A stretch of DNA of 45,591 bases from a virus: the IMG/VR virus record IMGVR_UViG_3300034283_002243, positions 1 through 45,591 of that record, one strand, 5' to 3'. Positions 39,386-45,591 of this stretch are shown in pieces; position 1 is the stretch's first letter; each line of letters opens with the position of its first letter. A program made the translations under genes and the position numbers. The notes under the pieces are model-generated. The model was not told the origin of the DNA. It saw only the letters and a list, made by a program, of their open reading frames with translations, and did no database searches.

Positions 39386-40201
39386 TCAGTTAGCGAGTCC
39401 GCCAGGCAGGAAGTCCATCTTAGCACCGTTGATGATAACCATTTTCTGGATGCTACCATTCTCAAACGCTGCTTTCAGGATTTCGTTACGCTGATACTCC
39501 AGAGATTGAGTAGTCACAGTAGAAGCAAGTGCTTTGTTTTCTTCTGCTTTCAGTTGAGCAGTACGAGTCTTAACTTCCTGTTCTTTGTTAGCAGATTGAG
39601 CAGCAACCACACGGTTTACAGAAGCAACCAGTTGGTCAGGCAGGTCTGCCTTCACAACCACCACAGATTCAATATCAATCTTACCAGCGAGGTTGTTCTT
39701 CTCCAGAGACAGATTCAGATTCTGTTTGATAGTCTCTTGGATTTTATCCAGACTGCTGTTCACTTCCAGAGCAGGGTATTCGTCAACCGATTGGTTCACA
39801 GCAGACGTAATCAGACGCTTGATGAAACTCGCCATCAGTTCAATCTGACCGTTCTCACTTACACCGTGGTTAGTAATATCGTAACCAGTGTAGAAGTTAT
39901 AGAGAGAAGTAGGAGCGAGACTGTAGGTAACAACCACATCCATATCTTTCATGATGGTGTTGTCTTTAGTCTTGGGAGTCAGGTCACTCGATTGTACCGT
40001 AATCTTACGAGTGTTGAAGACTTTGATACTACCAAAGCCATCATATTTAATGCCAGGAGTCAGCACTTCATTCTTCACCTGACCATCAAATCCCACATAG
40101 AGACCATTTTCACCAGTGTTGATGGTAGTAAACTGCCCCGCAGTCAGAATCAGAGCAACGAGAACACCACCAGCGCCAAGAACGATTTTTCCAGTAGACA
40201 T
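39386..40201 (-). CDS. SPFH/prohibitin-like membrane protein (271 aa)
   Basis: MSTGKIVLGAGGVLVALILT is a transmembrane anchor, followed by TINTGENGLYVGFDGQVKNE, the typical start of the SPFH/Band 7 domain. The pattern continues through LTPGIKYDGFGSIKVFNTRK and MKDMDVVVTYSLAPTSLYNF to a helical coiled segment QSANKEQEVKTRTAQLKAEE. Prohibitin-like proteins make ring-shaped membrane scaffolds; phage copies exist and may shield the membrane or modulate host proteases such as FtsH. The neighbouring gene encodes a two-helix membrane protein. The assignment is strong; the phage role is inference. Confidence 0.85.
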   Translation of the reverse strand: MSTGKIVLGAGGVLVALILTAGQFTTINTGENGLYVGFDGQVKNEVLTPGIKYDGFGSIKVFNTRKITVQSSDLTPKTKDNTIMKDMDVVVTYSLAPTSLYNFYTGYDITNHGVSENGQIELMASFIKRLITSAVNQSVDEYPALEVNSSLDKIQETIKQNLNLSLEKNNLAGKIDIESVVVVKADLPDQLVASVNRVVAAQSANKEQEVKTRTAQLKAEENKALASTVTTQSLEYQRNEILKAAFENGSIQKMVIINGAKMDFLPGGLAN

Positions 40202-40230
40202 AATTTAAATAGGGGATAAAGGATAAAGAA

Positions 40231-40392
40231 TCAGTCAGAAGTAAGACCAGCGTAGATAAACGCTACTCCTACGATGAGAATGAGAATGAGAGGCAGCATC
40301 TTCATGAAGAAGAGAACAGGGATGCCTCTCGCTAAGAGAACGAGCAGGATAAGAAATACACCTGCTCCAGTACCAAGAATGCGTCCTATCAT
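40231..40392 (-). CDS. Two-helix small membrane protein (53 aa)
   Basis: MIGRILGTGAGVFLILLVLL and MLPLILILIVGVAFIYAGLT form two hydrophobic helices joined by ARGIPVLFFMK. The gene precedes the SPFH gene by 29 bp and follows the 60-residue coiled-coil gene by 2 bp, so these may act together at the inner membrane. A holin is conceivable from size and topology but there is no supporting neighbour. Confidence 0.55.
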   Translation of the reverse strand: MIGRILGTGAGVFLILLVLLARGIPVLFFMKMLPLILILIVGVAFIYAGLTSD

Positions 40393-40394
40393 GA

Positions 40395-40577
40395 TTAATC
40401 TTCGTAAATCATACCTTCCATTTGACTGGAGATTTGTAGTAAGTCATTGATTAGTTGTTTATTTTCTTCTTCAAGAGCTTCAATTTGTTTCTTGAGTTCT
40501 TGATTCTCTGCATAGAGGCACATTGCATCTAGCTGCTCATCTGTGTATTTGTCAGATTTAATAGTGAATTCATTCAT
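40395..40577 (-). CDS. Coiled-coil protein (60 aa)
   Basis: MNEFTIKSDKYTDEQLDAMC is followed by a heptad-rich helix ENQELKKQIEALEEENKQLI and NDLLQISSQMEGM. It should form a dimeric or trimeric coiled coil. Its ATG overlaps the stop of the 55-residue gene (ATGA). No family was recognised; a small assembly or regulatory peptide is likely. Confidence 0.6.
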   Translation of the reverse strand: MNEFTIKSDKYTDEQLDAMCLYAENQELKKQIEALEEENKQLINDLLQISSQMEGMIYED

Positions 40578-40741
40578 TTTAAGCCGACCTCTTTGAGATA
40601 ATCATGGTAACGCATAAATCGTGTGAGTGATGGATGTCCTGGTGGGTTCAAGCTCCAACAGCACTCAGTATAGGAGAGAAACTCGTACCAAGGCGTGGTT
40701 GGGTCCAGAACATGAACTGGCACAGTGTCAGAGTTTTCCAC
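40574..40741 (-). CDS. Small protein with GTG start (55 aa)
   Basis: From GTG at 40741 the frame reads VENSDTVPVHVLDPTTPWYE, FLSYTECCWSLNPPGHPSLT and RFMRYHDYLKEVGLK. A GAGG lies about nine bases upstream and a stop codon immediately precedes the GTG, so no other start is available. The Trp- and Pro-rich sequence and overlaps with both neighbours support it. Function unknown. Confidence 0.5.
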   Translation of the reverse strand: MENSDTVPVHVLDPTTPWYEFLSYTECCWSLNPPGHPSLTRFMRYHDYLKEVGLK

Positions 40742-40964
40742 CTACTGTACCCTCATATTTTGTACTTTCATTAAAACCTTCTTGTTTACCTTTAAGATAG
40801 AATCTTGTTGCAGCGATGCAAGATTCTTGTGTGAGAGAAGTAATAAGTGGGTCCCCATTCTTATGAAAACTCTTCCAAGTTTTCCAGCGAGACTGCTCAA
40901 CACGAAATTCATCGTCAATCCACTCCACTTCTGCAATTTCAGGATGCTCGTTTTGGTTTGTCAT
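40728..40964 (-). CDS. Small conserved cyanophage protein (78 aa)
   Basis: MTNQNEHPEIAEVEWIDDEF is followed by KTWKSFHKNGDPLITSLTQE, ATRFYLKGKQEGFNE and YEGTVGGKL. The combination SRWKTWKSF...G.PL.TSLT...C..ATRFYLKG.QEGF is one I recall from small proteins of T4-like cyanophages. It overlaps the next gene by 14 bp. Function unknown. Confidence 0.65.
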   Translation of the reverse strand: MTNQNEHPEIAEVEWIDDEFRVEQSRWKTWKSFHKNGDPLITSLTQESCIAATRFYLKGKQEGFNESTKYEGTVGGKL

Positions 40965-41290
40965 TCAAACTCTCCTGTGCGATTCTTGATTGTTCCTGTG
41001 CGATAAACGCCCTCAATTCTGGTGTTTCCTGCCATTCCCAGACTGTTCCATCTTTCTGAGTATGTGTTTTCTGAATTGTTTGAATTTTCATAGATTTCTA
41101 CCTCAACATTAATTTCTCTATCATTCCAGTGTCGAATTACACCAGCTACAATAAAGCAGTTGGTGATAAGATATGTAGTAAAGATTATAGTTCTAACTAC
41201 GGCTACTTTGTCTGCTACTTGGTCTTTTTTGTGTGCTTTTTCTCCTAGTGCGAGTGCCCAGAGGTGCCACAGTGATTTCAGTGGGGTCAT
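40961..41290 (-). CDS. Conserved membrane protein (109 aa)
   Basis: The ATG at 41290 gives MTPLKSLWHLWALALGEKAH; the earlier TTG is less likely. A transmembrane helix follows at about VVRTIIFTTYLITNCFIVAG, then IRHWNDREINVEVEIYENSN and a soluble end. The phrases LKSLWHLWALALGEKA and TYLITNCFIVA...RHWND match a family of small cyanophage proteins as I recall. The 5' end overlaps the 103-residue gene by 98 bp in another frame. Function unknown. Confidence 0.65.
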   Translation of the reverse strand: MTPLKSLWHLWALALGEKAHKKDQVADKVAVVRTIIFTTYLITNCFIVAGVIRHWNDREINVEVEIYENSNNSENTYSERWNSLGMAGNTRIEGVYRTGTIKNRTGEFE

Positions 41291-41504
41291 TTGGTTCAAA
41301 AAATGTTTCTAATGATGAAAATAATTCTTTCTTTTGTTTTTTTGGAGATTTGCCAGTAAGGGTTTGAATATGTCCATCAATTGGTTTGTATCTCTCTATG
41401 TATTTTTGTAGATGTTCCTCACAGCTAAACCAACAAGTTTTAGTTTCAGAACCATCTTTATGTTCTAGTCTATATGGAAACCCATCATATGGAAAGTCTG
41501 TCAT
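41193..41504 (-). CDS. Small conserved protein with basic tail (103 aa)
   Basis: MTDFPYDGFPYRLEHKDGSE precedes TKTCWFSCEEHLQKYIERYK, a conserved-looking core with two Cys. The last 35 residues are basic and Ser/Arg-rich (TRTRRKSTQKRPSSRQSSRS) and overlie the start of the next gene, so this tail may be a by-product of the overlap. Its ATG overlaps the stop of the upstream gene (ATGA). Function unknown. Confidence 0.55.
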   Translation of the reverse strand: MTDFPYDGFPYRLEHKDGSETKTCWFSCEEHLQKYIERYKPIDGHIQTLTGKSPKKQKKELFSSLETFFEPNDPTEITVAPLGTRTRRKSTQKRPSSRQSSRS

Positions 41505-41866
41505 CGAAGTATTTCTACATGTGTAATTTTACCTAGTTTAAAACAAATACTGCATCGTGGCCATTGCTCCCATTCTTGATTAGGATTTTGCTCAGGATAA
41601 ACTTCAATACAATCTGTAATGTATACAGGTCGAACTTTACCGTGATTGCCATTAGGAATCCATTTAAATCTTTCCCATGGCATCAAATCTTCATCATCTA
41701 ATTCTATAAAGTCTGCAGCCATATAATCATCAATTTCATATAGCTCTCCTGCAGGAGTAATCCAATACTCAGTCATAGTATTAGACAGTCCTTTAGTTTG
41801 CAGAGTATTCTTGTTAAAATGCTCATTGATTGGAAACGCACAATGAATGCGGTCAAACATTCCCAT
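41501..41866 (-). CDS. Conserved phage protein (121 aa)
   Basis: MGMFDRIHCAFPINEHFNKN, TLQTKGLSNTMTEYWITPAG and ELYEIDDYMAADFIELDD are visible. Proteins beginning MGMFD.I.C..P......FQTK.L are frequent in phages and prophages. The ATG at 41866 is preferred because MGMFD is the conserved start. Two Cys lie near the end (PRCSICFKLGKI), perhaps a metal knuckle. It overlaps the gene before it by 14 bp. Function unknown. Confidence 0.65.
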   Translation of the reverse strand: MGMFDRIHCAFPINEHFNKNTLQTKGLSNTMTEYWITPAGELYEIDDYMAADFIELDDEDLMPWERFKWIPNGNHGKVRPVYITDCIEVYPEQNPNQEWEQWPRCSICFKLGKITHVEILR

Positions 41867-42125
41867 GATAATTCCACCCCTCAAAGTAATCAGACAACAA
41901 ATTAAAACTCAACCCAACCTTACCAACTTGAAAATCTGCTCCAAAAAGATGAGAAGAAGTAAAAAATGAGAGTAGGATGTGCAATCCACCATTACAATGA
42001 ATTAAACGAGTTGGGTATTCATAATGAACCCAGAGTAATGAACGATTGTTGATGATACCAAACTGCCAAGTGTAGTCAGTATCACCATCGTCCCACACTT
42101 TTTTATCGTATTGGAAGAGTTTCAT
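41853..42125 (-). CDS. Hypothetical protein (90 aa)
   Basis: From ATG at 42125, MKLFQYDKKVWDDGDTDYTW is followed by QFGIINNRSLLWVHYEYPTR and HILLSFFTSSHLFGADFQVG. The start overlaps the preceding stop by one base (TGATG). It looks like a compact beta-rich protein, similar in style to other small cyanophage proteins. No family was recognised. Confidence 0.55.
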   Translation of the reverse strand: MKLFQYDKKVWDDGDTDYTWQFGIINNRSLLWVHYEYPTRLIHCNGGLHILLSFFTSSHLFGADFQVGKVGLSFNLLSDYFEGWNYHGNV

Positions 42126-42352
42126 CACATCCACTCCCTCAAATCAACAATTTCATACCACTCATACTCCGAACCTCTTATACTATGCTTTGAAACCATT
42201 TCATCACCGAACTTCTTGCTATGATACTTTGGAACTTTAACACTAATCACTTCTTCCTTTGCTTCTTCATAAGTTTCAAAGCAGGCAATCCAATCACCAG
42301 TTCCATAAGAAGGATAATACTGGTCCCCAGCAATCAAAAGATAAGGTTTCAT
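42125..42352 (-). CDS. Small conserved phage protein (75 aa)
   Basis: MKPYLLIAGDQYYPSYGTGD is followed by WIACFETYEEAKEEVISVKV and ends SEYEWYEIVDLREWM. The pattern G..YYP..GT.D......YEEA.........YEWY.IVDL is shared with small phage proteins of unknown role. It is coupled to its neighbours (ATGA before, TGATG after). Confidence 0.65.
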   Translation of the reverse strand: MKPYLLIAGDQYYPSYGTGDWIACFETYEEAKEEVISVKVPKYHSKKFGDEMVSKHSIRGSEYEWYEIVDLREWM

Positions 42353-42492
42353 TTCCTCACCTCACAAGCAGGAGTCATATCAACTAAAGTTGCGGCAAGT
42401 TTCAATCCACCAAGCACCGCAGTTGGAGCAATAAAAATCAACAACAGAATGCCAAGTGGAATGGCAACATATTCCTCAAAAAAACTTTTCAT
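42349..42492 (-). CDS. Small membrane protein (47 aa)
   Basis: MKSFFEEYVAIPLGILLLIF is followed by IAPTAVLGGLKLAATLVDMT and PACEVRK. One long hydrophobic segment covers about residues 9-28. Overlaps at both ends are ATGA. It is probably an inner-membrane peptide of unknown function. Confidence 0.55.
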   Translation of the reverse strand: MKSFFEEYVAIPLGILLLIFIAPTAVLGGLKLAATLVDMTPACEVRK

Positions 42493-42668
42493 CGTGGCAC
42501 TCCACCATTATAAGGTTTGTTGTAAGTAATATACTGAGTTTTCAACTCAACATCAAAGTAATCAATATCAGGGTATTTTTCCCTGACATAGGTTTTACAT
42601 TCCTCACGGGTGGAAAATCCACAGAGGATTTTACCTTCGTAGATTGCGGTTTCAATTGCTTCAATCAT
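42489..42668 (-). CDS. Small hypothetical protein (59 aa)
   Basis: MIEAIETAIYEGKILCGFST is followed by REECKTYVREKYPDIDYFDV and ELKTQYITYNKPYNGGVPR. The ATG at 42668 overlaps the preceding stop by one base. The short alpha/beta pattern with STREECK helix and YFDVELK strand suggests a small ferredoxin-like fold. No family was recognised. Confidence 0.55.
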   Translation of the reverse strand: MIEAIETAIYEGKILCGFSTREECKTYVREKYPDIDYFDVELKTQYITYNKPYNGGVPR

Positions 42669-42949
42669 CACAATAACTCCATTTTACAATTACCATTTAC
42701 ATCATAAACCACTTTGACTTGAAACTCTTGGGTTGAGTTTGAATTCCAAAAAGCATCTTTGAACTCTTCAGTTTCTTTCTCTGGATACTTGGGAAAATAA
42801 AATCCACTTTCATCAAGTTCATTACATTCAATATCACCCAGATAATGAAGGTTCAGGTATCGGGCAAGTTGTTGCTTTTGTTGATAGGTAAGTTGAATTT
42901 TGACAGTTGTGATGAATTCGTTTGATACTGGGAGTTCTTCGTTAATCAT
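42668..42949 (-). CDS. Hypothetical phage protein (93 aa)
   Basis: MINEELPVSNEFITTVKIQL is followed by TYQQKQQLARYLNLHYLGDI and FQVKVVYDVNGNCKMELL. The ATG at 42949 makes an ATGA overlap with the upstream gene; longer readings with earlier starts overlap that gene extensively. It is a mixed alpha/beta protein. No family was recognised. Confidence 0.6.
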   Translation of the reverse strand: MINEELPVSNEFITTVKIQLTYQQKQQLARYLNLHYLGDIECNELDESGFYFPKYPEKETEEFKDAFWNSNSTQEFQVKVVYDVNGNCKMELL

Positions 42950-43206
42950 TCTACAATTAAACAATAACGACATTGGAAAGCAAAAGTTTCTTTTTGCCAA
43001 GTTTTCTTCACACCATTTTCTTCCCAAGAATACACAACTTCATACCAAGGGTCTGTGCTCCCATAAGAATTGAGACCTTCAACGGTCACATAACCTTTAG
43101 AACCATCTGCCCGTGCCCAACGAGAACCAACTTGGATTTCGTGTGGTTTGAAGAAATGACGGACAACTGCTTTACGTCCATCTATGATTTCAGTTTCGTA
43201 GTTCAT
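42946..43206 (-). CDS. Small conserved phage protein (86 aa)
   Basis: MNYETEIIDGRKAVVRHFFK is followed by PHEIQVGSRWARADGSKGYV and TVEGLNSYGSTDPWYEVVYS. The core GSRW.R.DGS.G.V.V.......D.W.EV.Y looks like a small SH3-like barrel found in several phage proteins. The ATG overlaps the ligase stop by ATGA. Function unknown. Confidence 0.6.
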   Translation of the reverse strand: MNYETEIIDGRKAVVRHFFKPHEIQVGSRWARADGSKGYVTVEGLNSYGSTDPWYEVVYSWEENGVKKTWQKETFAFQCRYCLIVE

Positions 43207-44258
43207 CGGTCTTTATGCTTCAGTAGATACGAGTTGGCAATTGCCTTGAAAGTAAAAGCACTCCAAAAAGATTTGAATACCAAACCTTCACGTTTTGTTT
43301 GAGGATTCAGTGATGGACCTTCAGCAAACTCCAGAAGTTCATCAATAGTGCTGAGGTTCTTAGTAAGTTCAAAACATGGTTCAATAATAGGAACATGCTC
43401 AATATCAGCACCAGCTCGTTTTAGTTGGTCAAGAACAGCATAGCGTTCAAATGGAGTCATATAACGACTTTCAGTGATACTATAAATGTCAAACAGATAG
43501 AACCGTTGACCTTTGAGTTTCTCTGGATTGCCCTGAATACCCTCACCAATCAATTCGCCTTGAATGGCATATTCTTCACCTTTTTCTTTAGAGAGTTCAA
43601 GAAGTGGTTCAATGATATTCTGCTCTCGTGCTGCTTTCCAGAAACTATTACCCTCAGTTTCCTTCAGGTCAATATTCCTGGAACACACACCAACCTCACC
43701 ATCTTTAATGTAGATAGTGGTGCTACTGCCATCAAGTTTAGTAGTCACTTCATAAGTATTATCTTTATAAGTTTCAAAGATGTCTTTACGAAGATTCTGA
43801 CAACGTTCTTGGTCAGTTTTAGGAATGAAGTGTGGGAAGTTACCCTTCATTGTGCCCTGAAGTTGAGCAGGGATAGGTGGTTCCCACTTCTGAATATTCA
43901 AAATATGAGATACATCTTCACCTACAGAAGCATCATTAGCAATAGAACCAAGACAATTCAGTGGCAGTAGCAGCCCCTGACTTACTTGACCACGAAGTTT
44001 AACAGTACGAAGACGTTCACCCTTCACACCATTATATTCACGAGGTTCTTTCCCACTGCTGAGAAATGGAGCGAGTTCATGAGGAACCCAACTATCAATC
44101 TCAAAATATACAGCAGTATCTCCAATCTTATATTCATCTTTTTTGACCACTACAGGCCAACCACCATCAACGATGGCACACTCAATAGCATCAGCACCTT
44201 CAATAGGCTTGATGTATGTGATAGGTCGAATCGAGGCAAGTTTACGCACAGTGTTCAT
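43203..44258 (-). CDS. RNA ligase, DRB0094/Rnl5-like (351 aa)
   Basis: A nucleotidyltransferase-type RNA ligase that seals 3'-OH/5'-phosphate nicks. The N-terminal part (residues 1-110, IEGADAIECAIVDGGWPVVV and VYFEIDSWVPHELAPFL) looks like the OB-fold module of the Deinococcus RNA ligase DraRnl. The adenylylated lysine motif I is KLDGSS (K174-S179), motif Ia CSRN (192-195), motif III near FDIY (256-259), motif IV EGLVFKS (324-330), and motif V FKAIANSYLLK (337-347). The ATG overlaps the phosphatase stop by one base, and a promoter lies inside the phosphatase gene, so it can also be made on its own. Confidence 0.88.
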   Translation of the reverse strand: MNTVRKLASIRPITYIKPIEGADAIECAIVDGGWPVVVKKDEYKIGDTAVYFEIDSWVPHELAPFLSSGKEPREYNGVKGERLRTVKLRGQVSQGLLLPLNCLGSIANDASVGEDVSHILNIQKWEPPIPAQLQGTMKGNFPHFIPKTDQERCQNLRKDIFETYKDNTYEVTTKLDGSSTTIYIKDGEVGVCSRNIDLKETEGNSFWKAAREQNIIEPLLELSKEKGEEYAIQGELIGEGIQGNPEKLKGQRFYLFDIYSITESRYMTPFERYAVLDQLKRAGADIEHVPIIEPCFELTKNLSTIDELLEFAEGPSLNPQTKREGLVFKSFWSAFTFKAIANSYLLKHKDR

Positions 44259-44731
44259 CAGAAGTCTCCTTTGCCCTGGGCAACGTCAAAAGTAAATATA
44301 CCACGGTCCTGCCACATTGTCAAGACCCTCTTGCGGTCATCAAAAACTGCAAAGATTTGATACTGTTCTTCAATTATATCAGCAATCTCTGCTTTTACAA
44401 TAGCATCATCACGATGGTCCTTATACTTTCTCATATAAAGAGCATTATAATCATCAGTAAATATATTATGTTTTTCCAGCCATTCTACAGTCACATCACG
44501 ATAATCATCAGAACGACCACTCACAAAGAAAACAGGAAAGAAATACTTCAATGCATGAAACATTGCAAGCACTTGCTTTACAGGTTTGTCTTGACTAATT
44601 CCTTTGTTCCATGCATCCCAATTTCTTGGCTTGGTTGCAACAAATTGACGACGATGTTTTACATCACAAAGAGTACCATCAAGGTCAAAAATGATGCACT
44701 TTTCTTTAGGAGTATTCGTAGAGGAATCCAT
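44258..44731 (-). CDS. HAD 3'-phosphatase, T4 Pnkp C-domain-like (157 aa)
   Basis: The HAD motif DLDGT (D16, D18), SGR (S71-R73), K113 and DD (D131, D132) match the acyl-phosphatase domain of T4 polynucleotide kinase, and the C-terminus VAQGKGDF mirrors the VASGDF end of T4 Pnkp. It would remove 3'-phosphates or cyclic phosphates from broken RNA. In T4 this domain is fused behind a kinase domain; here the kinase is a separate gene upstream, with the deaminase-fold gene between. Its 5' end overlaps the deaminase gene by 26 bp. Confidence 0.85.
   Translation of the reverse strand: MDSSTNTPKEKCIIFDLDGTLCDVKHRRQFVATKPRNWDAWNKGISQDKPVKQVLAMFHALKYFFPVFFVSGRSDDYRDVTVEWLEKHNIFTDDYNALYMRKYKDHRDDAIVKAEIADIIEEQYQIFAVFDDRKRVLTMWQDRGIFTFDVAQGKGDF
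44295..44323 (-). promoter_or_regulatory. Internal promoter TTGACA-17-TATATT for the ligase
   Basis: TTGACA (44323-44318) and TATATT (44300-44295) are 17 bp apart inside the last codons of the phosphatase gene, 37 bp upstream of the ligase ATG. Confidence 0.7.
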
Positions 44732-45083
44732 GATTAGTAGTATAATGAATGTGAGTGATACCTGCTTCTTTTAGTGCAAGTTCACAAATAGGACATGGGC
44801 GAGCCATTCGTAGTTTACCCTGTGGATTGACCCTAGCAACAATCACAGTGTCAACTTCTTCACGACACTTAACAAGTGCTGCAATCTCTGCATGAAGGTA
44901 AATCTTTTCTTTCAGTCCTACACGCTCTGCAAACTTTGCTTGAAGAGGATGCGATTTAGTTTCAAGATTAGTTGCACTTACAATTACTTTATTTTTGTTA
45001 AGCAAAAGTGCTCCCACTTGTTTTTTAGAAGGAGAACTCTTTGCAGTTGCAATTGCTTGGTCAAATACCGAGTCAGAAATCAT
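44706..45083 (-). CDS. Cytidine-deaminase-fold protein (125 aa)
   Basis: The zinc motif HAE (H64, E66) in YLHAEIAALVKC and the PCPIC motif (C97, C100) in ARPCPICELALKEAGI are the signature of the cytidine/deoxycytidylate deaminase superfamily. At 125 residues it is smaller than T4 dCMP deaminase, close to minimal free-nucleoside or RNA deaminases. It lies between the kinase and the phosphatase of the RNA-repair cassette. The substrate could be a nucleotide, dCMP, or RNA; the surroundings favour RNA but do not prove it. Confidence 0.8.
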   Translation of the reverse strand: MISDSVFDQAIATAKSSPSKKQVGALLLNKNKVIVSATNLETKSHPLQAKFAERVGLKEKIYLHAEIAALVKCREEVDTVIVARVNPQGKLRMARPCPICELALKEAGITHIHYTTNHGFLYEYS

Positions 45084-45583
45084 CAGGCCACCTGCAGCTT
45101 AAGATGAGTGCCATCATGTGTCATAATGACATCAAAACCTTCTTCTTCAGTTGGCATTTCAAATTGAAGGAACATGCGATGCAGAACAGAACGTGGAATA
45201 AATTTATTCGCTCTTTGCGAATTACGAATAAGAGCATCTTCAAGTGTAATAGGAAGAATCACTACAGTCTTGGTATAAGTATCTGGAATCTTCTTCAGCT
45301 TCTGCCTACGAGATTTTTTAGATAGATTGGTTTGGTCCCAGATGATTGACTTACCTCGTTGAATGGCAAGGTCTAGGTCTTGATACATTTTTGTGGTAGC
45401 ATCCTTGATTGCTTCATCAAAGACTTCATTGTAAGTTTTACCTACAGATGCAGCATATTCTTCGATGTAGTTATCTGTAGATAGTATCACATACTCATCA
45501 AAAACATCAGAGTTTTCAGTTCCCCTGCGAATGTAAGTAGATTTACCTGCACAAGGAATACCACACATCATAATCAGTTCCAT
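45083..45583 (-). CDS. Polynucleotide 5'-kinase-like P-loop kinase (166 aa)
   Basis: The P-loop GIPCAGKST (residues 8-16, K14, S15), the STDNYI element with D36, the WDQTN element (D82) and the R119...R123 pair in IRNSQRANKF correspond to the kinase domain of T4 Pnkp (K15, D35, D85, R122, R126). It should add a 5'-phosphate to broken RNA. Its length (166) covers only the kinase domain; the phosphatase domain is a separate gene. The stop overlaps the deaminase start by one base (TGATG). The gene is complete and starts 8 bp from the window edge. Confidence 0.85.
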   Translation of the reverse strand: MELIMMCGIPCAGKSTYIRRGTENSDVFDEYVILSTDNYIEEYAASVGKTYNEVFDEAIKDATTKMYQDLDLAIQRGKSIIWDQTNLSKKSRRQKLKKIPDTYTKTVVILPITLEDALIRNSQRANKFIPRSVLHRMFLQFEMPTEEEGFDVIMTHDGTHLKLQVA

Positions 45584-45591
45584 GAAATACC

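Noticed and set aside
43425-44360. Plus-strand frames antisense to the ligase and phosphatase
   Set aside because: Shadows of well-supported minus-strand genes with conserved motifs.

Overview
The window looks like part of the genome of a T4-like cyanophage (a contractile-tailed myovirus of cyanobacteria). The evidence is a baseplate block in T4 order (PAAR tip, gp25, gp6, then gp7-, gp8- and fibre-position proteins) with very long, glycine-, serine- and threonine-rich structural proteins of the cyanophage kind. T4-type late promoter motifs (TATAAATA, AATAAATA, CTAAATA) sit at gene junctions, and there are many tiny cyanophage-type genes. A cluster of TTTTCCACA boxes matches the DnaA box described for cyanobacteria. 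Every gene I support is on the minus strand, so the map reads right to left. The DNA is AT-rich except for an island at about 26.5-28.3 kb that is visibly GC-rich.

Region 1 (1-26165) is the late tail module. In transcription order it holds a small AbrB-like protein, a 959-residue tail protein, a PAAR tip protein, a 47-residue conserved protein, a terminator, a late promoter, a 50-residue protein, gp25, gp6, a 3370-residue gp7-position protein, a gp8-like protein, a 2089-residue DUF4815-type protein, a coiled-coil protein, a possible NblA-like peptide and a set of small fibre-like proteins. The last of these runs off the left edge. The giant proteins share recurring beta-rich modules.

Region 2 (26166-31130) is an early region of very small genes. 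It contains a GC-rich island with hairpin/TAGGAT intergenic elements. A series of near-perfect sigma70-type promoters (TTGACA, 17 bp, TATAAT-like) follows, and most of these share a short hairpin at the predicted 5' end of the transcript. A 589-bp non-coding stretch holds three DnaA-box-like sequences, 24-bp direct repeats, repeated TTAATAAT elements and an isolated plus-strand promoter, and is a candidate replication origin.

Region 3 (31193-37492) continues with tightly packed, often ATGA-overlapping small genes. These include a prepilin-like peptide, a metallophosphoesterase, several membrane peptides and an SF2 helicase.

Region 4 (37546-45583) holds a 515-residue protein of unknown function behind a terminator and a late promoter motif, an SPFH/prohibitin-like protein with small membrane partners, and a long chain of coupled small genes. 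It ends in an apparent RNA-repair cassette: a polynucleotide 5'-kinase, a cytidine-deaminase-fold protein, a T4-Pnkp-like HAD 3'-phosphatase and a DRB0094-type RNA ligase, all translationally coupled. No tRNA gene or CRISPR array was recognised. Family assignments come from motif recognition in the translated sequence, not from searches.
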